From: Isosphaeraceae bacterium
GTDB lineage: Bacteria > Planctomycetota > Planctomycetia > Isosphaerales > Isosphaeraceae
Length of the DNA stretch: 32,253 nucleotides
Reading direction: 5' to 3'
Assembly: GCA_031291845.1 (NCBI GenBank)
Contig: JARLIH010000289.1
Location: 1-32,253 of the forward strand
Shown here: piece by piece, positions 1-7,574 of the stretch
Layout: each line of letters begins with the position of its first letter
Numbering within the stretch: position 1 is the first letter of the stretch
Position numbers and translations under genes: made by a program
Notes under the pieces: generated by a model
What the model was told of the DNA's origin: nothing
The model's input: the letters and a program-made list of their open reading frames with translations, nothing else
Databases searched by the model: none

Positions 1-226
1 CCGCACGCGGCCCGTCCGCTCGGCCCGCGCGCCCGCTTCGGGTTAGTGCAAGCAGGTGATAGGCGGCAAACGTGCGAATCGGACATTCAACCTAAGAGTC
101 CCTCATTCGCGCGACGTGCACGCAAGGGTCGTGTCGCCGCGTGGCGCGTCGTTGAAAATAATCCCCCTTCGACAGGAAATAACCGCCCCGGCTCGCGCGT
201 CGTTGTAGATGAGAGGTGACGGGCCG
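1..226. other. Leader region upstream of the ECF sigma operon
   Basis: No gene is supported here. One plus-strand frame is open from base 1 to a TGA at 217-219 and could be the tail of an upstream gene. Its translation is low-complexity and Arg/Pro-rich, and it runs through AT-rich patches near 150-182 that look intergenic, so I do not call it. The right end carries a candidate ECF-type promoter and the ribosome binding site of the sigma gene. Confidence 0.5.
175..202 (+). promoter_or_regulatory. Candidate ECF-type promoter of the sigma operon
   Basis: GGAAATAACC at 175-184 resembles the GGAAC-type -35 element of ECF promoters. CGTCG at 198-202 resembles their GTC-containing -10 element. The spacer from the GGAAAT hexamer to CGTC is 17 nt. 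Transcription would begin near 208, leaving a leader of roughly 20 nt before the ATG at 227. Many ECF sigma factors transcribe their own operon, so this would fit autoregulation. It is a match by eye in a GC-rich background and could be chance. Confidence 0.3.
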
Positions 227-790
227 ATGGCGGAATCGCAGGACCATCTTCGGCTCAGCCCGTCGGAAACGACAAGCACGGGCCGCGCCACGAGTGAGCT
301 ATCTCGGGTCGAAGAGCTATTTCACCTGCACTCCGCGGAGATTCGACGGTTCGTCCTGGGCGTCGTCCGCGACCCGGAGCTGGCGTCGGACGTGCTCCAG
401 ACGACCTTCACCAAGGCCGTGCAACAAGGGCACACAGCGCGCTCCGAGACGCTCAAGGGCTGGCTGTTTCGCGTTGCGTACCATGAGGCGATCACGGCCC
501 GGCGCCGCTTACAGACTCGCGAGCAAGCCCAGCGCAAGCTGCAGTTGCTCTGGGCTGCCGGCGGAGAGCGTCCCGAAGACCCGTTGATTCGTCGCGAAAC
601 GGTCGAGGCCGTGCGCAAAGCCCTGGATGAGCTGCCCGCGAACCAGCGCAGGGTCGTGTGGGCCCGACTGTACGAAGACAAGACGTTCGCCGCGATCGCC
701 GCGGAAATCGGCGTGCCGCTGGGCACGGTCCTGACGCGCATGAGGCTGGCCCTCGAAAAACTCAGGCGTTCACTGCAGGCGGGAGAGTGA
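227..790 (+). CDS. RNA polymerase sigma factor, ECF (sigma-70) family
   Basis: Predicted 187-residue extracytoplasmic-function sigma factor that would direct RNA polymerase to a dedicated regulon. Region 2 spans about residues 30-100 (LFHLHSAEIRRFVLGVVRDP, then the DVLQTTFTKA helix and the GWLFRVAYHEAI segment). Region 4 spans about 125-182 (DELPANQRRVV, then the TFAAIAAEIGVPLGTVLTRM helix-turn-helix). Regions 1 and 3 are absent, as expected for the group. An in-frame ATG lies at 209, but GAGAGG at 211-216 is well placed for the ATG at 227, so I chose 227. The stop is 3 nt from the next gene, a putative anti-sigma factor, and the operon continues into exported planctomycete proteins. This suggests the sigma factor controls an envelope response. 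The family call is secure; the inducing signal is unknown. Confidence 0.93.
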   Translation: MAESQDHLRLSPSETTSTGRATSELSRVEELFHLHSAEIRRFVLGVVRDPELASDVLQTTFTKAVQQGHTARSETLKGWLFRVAYHEAITARRRLQTREQAQRKLQLLWAAGGERPEDPLIRRETVEAVRKALDELPANQRRVVWARLYEDKTFAAIAAEIGVPLGTVLTRMRLALEKLRRSLQAGE

Positions 791-793
791 GTC

Positions 794-1351
794 ATGAAGG
801 CGGGCGCGAAGTCGGAGTTGACCTGGCTGGCCATGAGCTACGTCTGCGGCGACCTGCCCGCCGAGGACGTGGCGGCTTTCGAGCAGCGGCTCGAACAGGA
901 CCAAGCCGCCCGAGAGGCGGTTGCGCTCGCGGTGGAGCTCGCGGGCGCGGTCGCCCAGCTCCCGCCCGATCAGGGACCTCGGTTGCGGCCGCGCAGGCCC
1001 CCAGCGCTCGCCGCGCTGCCCCGCTGGGCGGGGATTGCCGCGGCCGTGCTGCTCTTGGCCCTGGCGGCCGGCGGGCTGACGCGCCTCCCCGAAAGCGTGA
1101 TGAAAACCCGACACCCGGGGGCGCCGTCGCCTGGGCTGGCGCTGGCTTGGTCCGGCGTACACCGGGACGAAGCCGACACCGACGATCTGCTCGACTGGCT
1201 GGATGTGCCGAGTTCCTCGGCGGAAGCCTCCTACCTTGCGGCAATCGATAGCTCTGACGCAGCCGACGCGGGCATCCCCGATTGGATGCTCGAAGCCGCG
1301 CTGCTTAACGGCGGCGTACCCGTCGACCAGCCCGCCCGGAAGGAGAACTGA
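794..1351 (+). CDS. Putative membrane-anchored anti-sigma factor
   Basis: A 185-residue protein directly after the ECF sigma gene (3 nt gap). The N-terminal part (about 10-55) has the pattern YVCGDLPAEDVAAFEQRLEQ, typical of anti-sigma domains in which a short helical region precedes an acidic Glu/Asp-rich helix. One transmembrane segment is visible at about 79-96 (GIAAAVLLLALAAGGL). The rest (about 97-185) is acidic and low in recognisable features, probably extracytoplasmic. I do not see the HxxxCxxC zinc-binding motif of ZAS anti-sigma factors, so it is closer to the RskA-like, zinc-free type. The role rests on position and architecture. Its natural partner is the sigma factor encoded immediately upstream. 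Confidence 0.7.
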   Translation: MKAGAKSELTWLAMSYVCGDLPAEDVAAFEQRLEQDQAAREAVALAVELAGAVAQLPPDQGPRLRPRRPPALAALPRWAGIAAAVLLLALAAGGLTRLPESVMKTRHPGAPSPGLALAWSGVHRDEADTDDLLDWLDVPSSSAEASYLAAIDSSDAADAGIPDWMLEAALLNGGVPVDQPARKEN

Positions 1352-1354
1352 GCC

Positions 1355-1993
1355 GTGCGCATGGCCCTTTCGCTCGCCTCGCTCGTTCTCGCCCTCAGCG
1401 CCCCGTTAACGCGGGCTGACGAAGGCGCGGGCTCCTCGAAGAAACCCTCGGCACCGGCCTCCGACAAGCCCGCGAGTGAGAACAGCTCGGACCGCGAGAA
1501 AGCGGCGCTCGCGTTCGTGCGCGACAACCATCCCGAGCTCGCCCAGTTGCTCGAGCAGCTCAAGCCGATGAAACCGGCGGACTATAACCGGGCCGTCCGC
1601 GACATCTATTCGGTCAGCAAAACGCTCGCGGGTCTCAAAGAGCACGATCCGAAACGGTACGAGGTGGGTTTGGAACTGTGGAAGGCCCGCTCGCGCGTCG
1701 AGCTCTTGACCGCCAAGCTGATCCGGTCTCCCAGCCTCGAGCTGGAAGCCAAGCTGCATGAAGCCGTGAGCGCGCAGGTCGACGTGGAAATCCGGCAGCA
1801 AAAGCTGGAGCGAGAGCAGGCCGAGGCACGTTTGAAGAAGGTAAACGCCAATATCGACCGCCTCGAATCGAACCAGAGCAGAATCATCGAGAACCGGTTC
1901 CAGACGCTGTTGAAGCAGAGCCAACGCAACCGCCGGCAGGACGCGGACAAGCCTGCGCCGGTGCACGCCAAGAAAGAGGAGCGCAAAGGATGA
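1355..1993 (+). CDS. Exported coiled-coil protein of unknown function
   Basis: A 212-residue protein with a signal peptide (MRMALSLASLVLALSA, likely cleaved near TRA-DE at residues 20-22). A Ser/Lys/Pro-rich linker follows to about residue 45, then a largely helical, charged body. Residues about 130-185 (AQVDVEIRQQKLEREQAEAR onward) have strong coiled-coil character. The start is GTG at 1355, supported by AGGAGA at 1341-1346 inside the end of the previous gene; an in-frame ATG lies at 1361. The tail overlaps the next gene in an ATGA junction (1990-1993), so translation is probably coupled to the DUF1549 protein. The layout recalls small periplasmic Spy/CpxP-like helical proteins, but I see no family motif that proves it. 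Confidence 0.75.
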   Translation: MRMALSLASLVLALSAPLTRADEGAGSSKKPSAPASDKPASENSSDREKAALAFVRDNHPELAQLLEQLKPMKPADYNRAVRDIYSVSKTLAGLKEHDPKRYEVGLELWKARSRVELLTAKLIRSPSLELEAKLHEAVSAQVDVEIRQQKLEREQAEARLKKVNANIDRLESNQSRIIENRFQTLLKQSQRNRRQDADKPAPVHAKKEERKG

Positions 1994-4671
1994 TCTACCG
2001 CTTCGCGACGATCGGCATCGTCCTGTTCCTGACCGCCGCGCCGTTACCGGCGAGCGGGGCGGATATGGTTCGCCCCCTACGCGATCGGTTCACGCCCGCG
2101 GAGGTCGAGGAGTCCCCCGACTTTCAGCGCCACGTGCTGCCGCTGATGGGCCGGCTCGGCTGTAACGGTCGCGCGTGCCACGGCTCGTTCCAAGGCCGCG
2201 GCGGCTTCCGGCTCTCGCTCTTCGGCTATGACTTCAAGACGGACCACGAAGCGCTCATGAAAGAAGGCTCCGGCCGCATCGATCTCGAAGGGCCCGAGGT
2301 CAGCAAGGTCCTGCAAAAACCAACGCTCGCCATCCCGCACAAGGGAGGGAAGCGGATGGAGGAAGACACCTGGCAGTACCGCGTGCTGCTGCGCTGGATC
2401 GAGGGAGGAGCCAAGAACGTCGACAACCCGGTGCCGTTCGAGAAGCTCGAGGTGATTCCCAGCGAGTTCGAGTTCAAGAGGCCGGGCGAAACCATTCCGC
2501 TGCAGGTCATCGCTCACTGGGCGGACGGCACCCGTGAGGACGTCACCTGCATCAGCCGGTTCCGGACCAACGACGAGTCGATCGCCGAGATCAACGAGGA
2601 CGGCGTCGTCACGTGCAAAGGTCCCGGCGACGCACACGTCGTGGCGTTCTACGACAATGGTGTCGCGGTAACGCAGGTGATCCTCCCCGTGTCGGACCAG
2701 GTCGGGTCGGAGTATCCGGAAGTCCCCGCGCCGACGGCGATCGACCGGCTCGTGCTGGCCAAGCTCCGGAAGCTCGGCGTCGTTCCGTCCGCCGTCTGCT
2801 CGGACACGGAGTTCCTGCGCAGGGTCACTCTCGACATGACGGGCTCGCTGCCCACTCCGGCCGAGGTGGAGGCGTTCCTGGCCGACTCGTCGCCCGGCAA
2901 GCGCGAGGCCAAGGTTGACGAGCTGCTCGAACGGCCGACGTACGCCGCCTGGTGGACGAGCAAGTTGTGCGACCTTGCGGGCGTGAGCCCGCGCAACCTG
3001 AACGTGGGGATGGGGAACTTCCAAAACGATATGGCCCGCCACTTCTACGAGTGGGTGTTCAAGCGGGTCAAGGAAAATATGCCGTACGACAAGCTGGTTG
3101 CGAACATCGTGCTCGCCTCGAGCCGCAAACCGGGCCAAAGTTATGAACAATTCGTCGAGGAGCAGACGTCGTACTACCGGAAGAAAGACCCGGCCGACTA
3201 CGCGTCCCACGATACCATGCCCTATTACTGGGCGCGGCGGAACCTGCGCACGCCCGACGAGAAGGCCCTCGGTTTCAGCTATACGTTCCTCGGCGTCCGG
3301 CTCGAGTGCGCCCAGTGCCACAAGCACCCCTTCGACCAGTGGACCCAGGACGACTTCAAGCAGTTCACCGCGTTTTTCGCGCCGGTCGCGTACGGCCTGC
3401 CGCCGGACGGGCGGAAGTTCGCTCAGAAGATGCGGGAAGACCTGAAGCTCGACCCCAAGAAGCTGGGGGGACAGCTCCAGCGCATCCTGACCGACATGGC
3501 CCGCGACGGCAAGCCGATCCCCTGGGGCGAGGTCTACGTCAACCCGAACCGCACGTTCAACGGCGCCAAGGGGAACCAGGCCAAGCAGGCCAAAGGCGCG
3601 CGCGTGGTGACGCCCAAACTCCTGGGGGCGGAAGAGGTCACGCTTGCCGGCGTGGACGATCCGCGCAAGCCGCTCATGGACTGGCTCCGGCGCAAGGATA
3701 ACCCGTACTTCGCCCGCGCCTTCGTCAACCGTGTCTGGGCCGTCTACTTCGGTCGAGGGATCAGTAACCCGCCCGACGATATGAACCTCGCCAACCCACC
3801 GAGCAACGCACCCCTGCTCGAGTACCTGGCTGACGGCTTCATCGCCCACGAGTACGACATGAAGTGGCTGCACCGCGAGATCGTCCTCAGCGACACGTAC
3901 CAGCGGACCTGGCATACGAACGACACGAACCGGCTCGACGAGCGCAACTTCAGCCATGCCCTCGTCCGGCGCATCCCGGCCGAGGCCCTGATCGACGCCG
4001 TGGCCCAGGCGACCGCGCGTTCGGCCGATCTGGCCCAGGCCCACGACAACATCGCCGACCGCGCGACCGGCCCAGTCGGCAGTATGCTCGGCGCCCGCCG
4101 CGGTGCGGGAAACTACGCGGCGAAAATCTTCGGGCGATCCGAGCGCGAGACGAACTGCGATTGCAGCACGTCGAACGAACCCAACCTGCTCCAGTCCATT
4201 TACATGCAAAACGACCAGGAAACGCTCTCCGCCATCGAACGCAACACCGGCTGGCTCAACGAACGGGCCGTCGCGGGGCGGAACAAGCTCGCAGCGCTCC
4301 AGGCCGATTCCAAAGCGGTCGACCTGCTGAGCGTCCAAGCCGCCGCCATCGAACGGCGGATCGACGCGCTCGCGAAAGACCAGAAGCAAGAGACGCAAGT
4401 TGCGACGCTCAAGTCGCAGCTCAAGAAAACAAATAAAGAATTGTCATCACGCCAGACGCGTGTCCGCGAGGCCGAGAAGACCGCCCCCGCACCGTTCGAT
4501 CCGGACCAGGTGATCGTCGAGGCCTACGAGCGCACGCTGGGCCGCAGGCCGGCGGACGCCGAGGCGAAACTGGCCCGCGAGTACTTCGGCCAGGCCGAAG
4601 ACAACGCCAAGGGCATGCGTGACTTGCTCTGGGCGCTCTTGAACACCAAGGAATTCATCACCAACCACTAA
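1990..4671 (+). CDS. DUF1549/DUF1553 protein with Ig-like (BIG2) domain and cytochrome-like head
   Basis: An 893-residue exported protein of a family abundant in planctomycetes and without an assigned biochemical function. The order is: signal peptide (about 1-24); a cytochrome-like head with CNGRACH at 58-64; an Ig-like BIG2-type domain at about 150-235; DUF1549 at about 249-465 (IDRLVLAKLRKLGV, LDMTGSLPTPAEVEAFL, NMPYDKLVANIV), containing a CAQCH haem-type motif at 440-444; and DUF1553 from about 560 (NPYFARAFVNRVWAVYFGRG) to the end (YERTLGRRPADAEAK, LLWALLNTKEFITNH). A charged coiled coil at about 755-830 interrupts the DUF1553 region. The start overlaps the upstream gene by ATGA. The DUF1501 gene follows after 46 nt, the usual partner arrangement. 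The head motif has four residues between its cysteines, so haem attachment there is uncertain. Confidence 0.93.
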   Translation: MIYRFATIGIVLFLTAAPLPASGADMVRPLRDRFTPAEVEESPDFQRHVLPLMGRLGCNGRACHGSFQGRGGFRLSLFGYDFKTDHEALMKEGSGRIDLEGPEVSKVLQKPTLAIPHKGGKRMEEDTWQYRVLLRWIEGGAKNVDNPVPFEKLEVIPSEFEFKRPGETIPLQVIAHWADGTREDVTCISRFRTNDESIAEINEDGVVTCKGPGDAHVVAFYDNGVAVTQVILPVSDQVGSEYPEVPAPTAIDRLVLAKLRKLGVVPSAVCSDTEFLRRVTLDMTGSLPTPAEVEAFLADSSPGKREAKVDELLERPTYAAWWTSKLCDLAGVSPRNLNVGMGNFQNDMARHFYEWVFKRVKENMPYDKLVANIVLASSRKPGQSYEQFVEEQTSYYRKKDPADYASHDTMPYYWARRNLRTPDEKALGFSYTFLGVRLECAQCHKHPFDQWTQDDFKQFTAFFAPVAYGLPPDGRKFAQKMREDLKLDPKKLGGQLQRILTDMARDGKPIPWGEVYVNPNRTFNGAKGNQAKQAKGARVVTPKLLGAEEVTLAGVDDPRKPLMDWLRRKDNPYFARAFVNRVWAVYFGRGISNPPDDMNLANPPSNAPLLEYLADGFIAHEYDMKWLHREIVLSDTYQRTWHTNDTNRLDERNFSHALVRRIPAEALIDAVAQATARSADLAQAHDNIADRATGPVGSMLGARRGAGNYAAKIFGRSERETNCDCSTSNEPNLLQSIYMQNDQETLSAIERNTGWLNERAVAGRNKLAALQADSKAVDLLSVQAAAIERRIDALAKDQKQETQVATLKSQLKKTNKELSSRQTRVREAEKTAPAPFDPDQVIVEAYERTLGRRPADAEAKLAREYFGQAEDNAKGMRDLLWALLNTKEFITNH

Positions 4672-4717
4672 TCGGCACGAGACCAGGTTCGATCCCACTC
4701 GCAAAGGAGTTTCGCTG

Positions 4718-6016
4718 ATGGCCACGAACGTGTTTTGCGACGGCGTCCGGCGCCGCGACTTTCTGCGGCTGGGAGTGATCGGAGGCGCGGGTCTCTCGCT
4801 GGCGGACTACTTGCGGATTGCCGAGGCCGGCGACGTTCGTCCCGGCAAGGCCAAGTCGGTCATTTACGTCTATCTCGCCGGCGGTCCGACACATCTCGAC
4901 ACGTTCGACCTGAAGCCGAACGCACCCAAGGAGTTTCGCGGCGAGTTCAACCCGATCGACACGAATGCCCCCGGCGTTCAGATCAGCGAGCACCTGCCCA
5001 AGCTCGCGAAGTGCGCGGACAAGTTTGCGATCCTGCGCGGTGTGAGCCACACGCTCGCCGCCCACGAACTGGGCACGAAGTACATGATCACGGGGAACCG
5101 CCCGCTTCCGTCGCTCGACTTCCCGGGCTTCGGAGCGGTCCTGAACAAGGAACTTGGCGGCCCGCGCGATATCCCGCCCTTCGTCGCGATCCCGAATACG
5201 CCGCAGGTCGCCGGTTTCCTCGGCGTGGAATACGCACCCTTCAGCACCACGAACGCGCCCCGCGCTGGGCAACCCTTCTCGGTGCGCGGAATCTCCATCG
5301 GCCGTGGTTTGACCGTGGCCGAGATCGAAAAGCGGCAGAACCTGCTCAAGGGCCTCGACGCCACGTTCCGCGGCTTCGAGAAGCAGAGCGACCTCGTCAA
5401 CGGGCTCGACCGCTTCGCGCAGCGAGCGTACGACATCATCAGCTCTCCGCGCACCCGGCAGGCGTTCGACATTACACGGGAGTCGCAAAGCATCACCTCC
5501 CTCTTCGGCGAAAACACGCTGAGCCAGAGCGCCCTGCTGGCCGCCCGGCTGGTCGAGGCGGGCACGCGGTTCGTCACGCTGACCCACGGCGGCTGGGACA
5601 CGCACGACCAGAACTTCACCAAGATGAAGACCAAGCAGCTCCCCGAGCTGGACGACGCGCTGGCCGGGCTCTTCACCGCGCTCGACCGCAAGGGCCTGCT
5701 CGAGTCGACGCTCGTGGTGGTCAACGGCGAGTTCGGCCGCACGCCGAAGATCAACGAGCGAGCCGGCCGCGATCACTACCCCCGGGCCATGTTCGTCGTC
5801 ATGGGCGGCGGCGGCGTGCAAGGGGGCCAGGTCATCGGCGCGAGCGACGACAAAGGGACCGGGCCGGCATCCGGCGACGGGATTACACCCGACGACGTGG
5901 CCGCGTCGCTCTATCACTCGCTGGGCATCAACGTCAGCAAGGAATTCCGCACGCCGACGGGACGCCCCGTCGCGATCGTCCGCTACGGCAACGTCGTGAA
6001 GGAACTGTTCTCGTAA
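4718..6016 (+). CDS. DUF1501 domain protein, Tat-exported
   Basis: A 432-residue DUF1501 protein, a family related to the alkaline-phosphatase/sulfatase fold. It carries a twin-arginine leader (RRRDFLRLGVIGGAGLSLA, residues about 11-29), so it is probably exported folded. Family signatures: YVYLAGGPTHLDTFDLKP near the N-terminus, ILRGVSHTLAAHELGT, FVTLTHGGWDTHDQNF, LVVVNGEFGRTPKIN and GRDHYPRAMFVVMGGGGVQGG. The conserved Asp/His residues of these segments are present and could bind metal by analogy with sulfatases, but the activity is unproven. AAAGGAG at 4703-4709 supports the ATG at 4718. The gene is last in the sigma-factor operon and pairs with the DUF1549/DUF1553 gene upstream. Length is normal for the family. 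Confidence 0.93.
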   Translation: MATNVFCDGVRRRDFLRLGVIGGAGLSLADYLRIAEAGDVRPGKAKSVIYVYLAGGPTHLDTFDLKPNAPKEFRGEFNPIDTNAPGVQISEHLPKLAKCADKFAILRGVSHTLAAHELGTKYMITGNRPLPSLDFPGFGAVLNKELGGPRDIPPFVAIPNTPQVAGFLGVEYAPFSTTNAPRAGQPFSVRGISIGRGLTVAEIEKRQNLLKGLDATFRGFEKQSDLVNGLDRFAQRAYDIISSPRTRQAFDITRESQSITSLFGENTLSQSALLAARLVEAGTRFVTLTHGGWDTHDQNFTKMKTKQLPELDDALAGLFTALDRKGLLESTLVVVNGEFGRTPKINERAGRDHYPRAMFVVMGGGGVQGGQVIGASDDKGTGPASGDGITPDDVAASLYHSLGINVSKEFRTPTGRPVAIVRYGNVVKELFS

Positions 6017-6041
6017 ACGATCACACGGTTGCAATCGTCGA

Positions 6042-6117
6042 GTGGGTCAGCCCGAAGGGCGCCAACCCACCGTGTACGGCGGCCCATGGTGGGTCGGCGC
6101 CCTTCGGGCTGGCCCAC
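6042..6117. repeat. Long inverted repeat between convergent DUF1501 genes
   Basis: Arms at 6042-6071 and 6088-6117 are reverse complements at 28 of 30 positions, separated by a 16-nt loop. Each arm also contains its own small palindrome (GCCCGAAGGGC on the left, GCCCTTCGGGC on the right). It sits between the ends of two convergent genes. It may act as a bidirectional terminator, although no clear T-tract follows, or be a copy of a dispersed palindromic element of the REP/MITE kind. Confidence 0.8.
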
Positions 6118-6131
6118 ATACCAGAGACAGC

Positions 6132-7571
6132 TCACGCCAAGATCGGCTTGACCACCTTCCCGGCGACGTCGGTCAGGCGGAAGTCGCGACCCTGGAACCG
6201 GTAGGTCAGCTTCTCGTGATCGATCCCGAAGAGGTGGAGGATCGTGGCGTGCAGGTCGTTGACGTGGACCACGTCCTGGACGGCCGCGTAGCCGAGCTCG
6301 TCGGTCGCGCCATGCGAAATGCCCCCTTTGATGCCGCCACCGGCCATCCATAGGGAGAAACCTTTGATGTGGTGATCGCGGCCGCTCCCTTGGGCCATGG
6401 GGGTGCGGCCGAACTCGCCGCCCCAGACGACCAGGGTTTCGTCCAGCATCCCGCGCTGTTTCAGGTCCTTGATCAGGGCGGCCGCGCCCCGGTCCACTTC
6501 CTCGGCCGTCCCTTGCACGTCGCGTTTGATGATGCCGTGATGGTCCCAGTCTTTGTGATAGAGCTGGATGAATCGCACGCCTCGCTCGGCGAGACGACGG
6601 GCAAGCAGGCAGTTGGCCGCGAACGAGCCGTCGGAGCCTTGTGTGCCATACATCTCGAGCACGTGCTTGGGCTCGCCGGACAGGTCGATCAGCTCAGGCA
6701 CACTCGTTTGCATGCGGAAGGCCGTCTCGTAGGCGCTGATGCGCGTGGCGATCTCGGGGTCGTCCACCACGTCGTTCTCGAGCTGGTTGAGCTGCTGCAC
6801 CGCCTCGACCACCTCGCGCTGCTGGCCGGCGTTCACGCCCGGCGGCCGGCTGACATAGAGGACCGGTTCGCCCTTGGAGTGGAAGACGACGCCCTGGAAC
6901 CGGCTAGGGAGGAAGCCGCTATGCCACTGCCGGGCGGCGATCGGCTGCGACTGGCCGAACCTGCCTTGTGAGGTCATCACGACGAACCCGGGGAGCTCGT
7001 CGCTCTCGCTGCCGAGGCCGTAGTTGAGCCACGAGCCCATCGCCGGCCGGCCGGAGATCGTGGTGCCGGTGTTCATGAAGGTGTGCGCGGGGTCGTGGTT
7101 GATCGCCTCGGTCACCATCGACCGGATGATGCAAAGCTCGTCGGCCACCGAGCCGATATGCGGGAAGATCGAGCAGATCTCCTGGCCCGACTGTCCGAAC
7201 CGCTGGAACGGGTGCTGGGGACCGAAGCAGTTGAGCTTTTGACCCTGAAGCTGCGCGATGGGCATTCCCTGCGTGTACGACTCCGGCATCGGCTGGCCGC
7301 TCATCTTGGCCAGTACCGGCTTGTAGTCGAGCGTCTCGAGGTGGGACGGCCCACCGGCCATGTACAGGTAAATGACGCGCTTCGCCTTCGGCGCGAAGTG
7401 GAGCGGGTTCACGACGCCGCTCCAGCGATCGATCGGCTTCTGCGCAGGGGTCGCGCCGAGGAGCCGGGGGTTGAGGAGCGACGCCAACGCCAGCGAGCCG
7501 ATCCCCGTCGCGGCCTGGCCGAAGAGCGACCGGCGGGTAACGCGGTACTGGTCTTCCTGGTAGGGGTGCAT
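6132..7571 (-). CDS. DUF1501 domain protein, Tat-like leader
   Basis: A 479-residue second DUF1501 protein. Residues about 12-33 form a Tat-like leader (TRRSLFGQAATGIGSLALAS). Family signatures: RVIYLYMAGGPSHLETLDYK (about 64-83), SMVTEAINHDPAHTFMNTGT, RFIQLYHKDWDHHGIIKRD, LVVWGGEFGRTPMAQGSGRD and FSLWMAGGGIKGGISHG. It is longer than the other DUF1501 protein here and differs in the central region, so the two are distant paralogues rather than a recent duplication. The ATG lies 3 nt after the stop of the upstream DUF1549/DUF1553 gene, with GAGGA of a ribosome binding site overlapping that gene's end, so the two are translated from one transcript. Biochemical function is unassigned; a sulfatase-like fold is the family expectation. 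Confidence 0.93.
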   Translation of the reverse strand: MHPYQEDQYRVTRRSLFGQAATGIGSLALASLLNPRLLGATPAQKPIDRWSGVVNPLHFAPKAKRVIYLYMAGGPSHLETLDYKPVLAKMSGQPMPESYTQGMPIAQLQGQKLNCFGPQHPFQRFGQSGQEICSIFPHIGSVADELCIIRSMVTEAINHDPAHTFMNTGTTISGRPAMGSWLNYGLGSESDELPGFVVMTSQGRFGQSQPIAARQWHSGFLPSRFQGVVFHSKGEPVLYVSRPPGVNAGQQREVVEAVQQLNQLENDVVDDPEIATRISAYETAFRMQTSVPELIDLSGEPKHVLEMYGTQGSDGSFAANCLLARRLAERGVRFIQLYHKDWDHHGIIKRDVQGTAEEVDRGAAALIKDLKQRGMLDETLVVWGGEFGRTPMAQGSGRDHHIKGFSLWMAGGGIKGGISHGATDELGYAAVQDVVHVNDLHATILHLFGIDHEKLTYRFQGRDFRLTDVAGKVVKPILA

Positions 7572-7574
7572 GGC

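Noticed and set aside
1..219. Open plus-strand frame ending at 217-219 as the tail of an upstream gene
   Set aside because: It has no recognisable motif and runs through AT-rich, promoter-like sequence. The window does not contain enough to decide.
2077..4398. A 773-codon open frame on the minus strand opposite the DUF1549/DUF1553 gene
   Set aside because: It is an antisense shadow of a GC-rich real gene. The translation has no domain or signal and the plus strand carries clear family motifs.
4658..6204. Long overlapping frames on both strands over the first DUF1501 gene
   Set aside because: They give Arg/Pro/Ala-rich translations without motifs, while the true frame has a Tat leader and all DUF1501 signatures.
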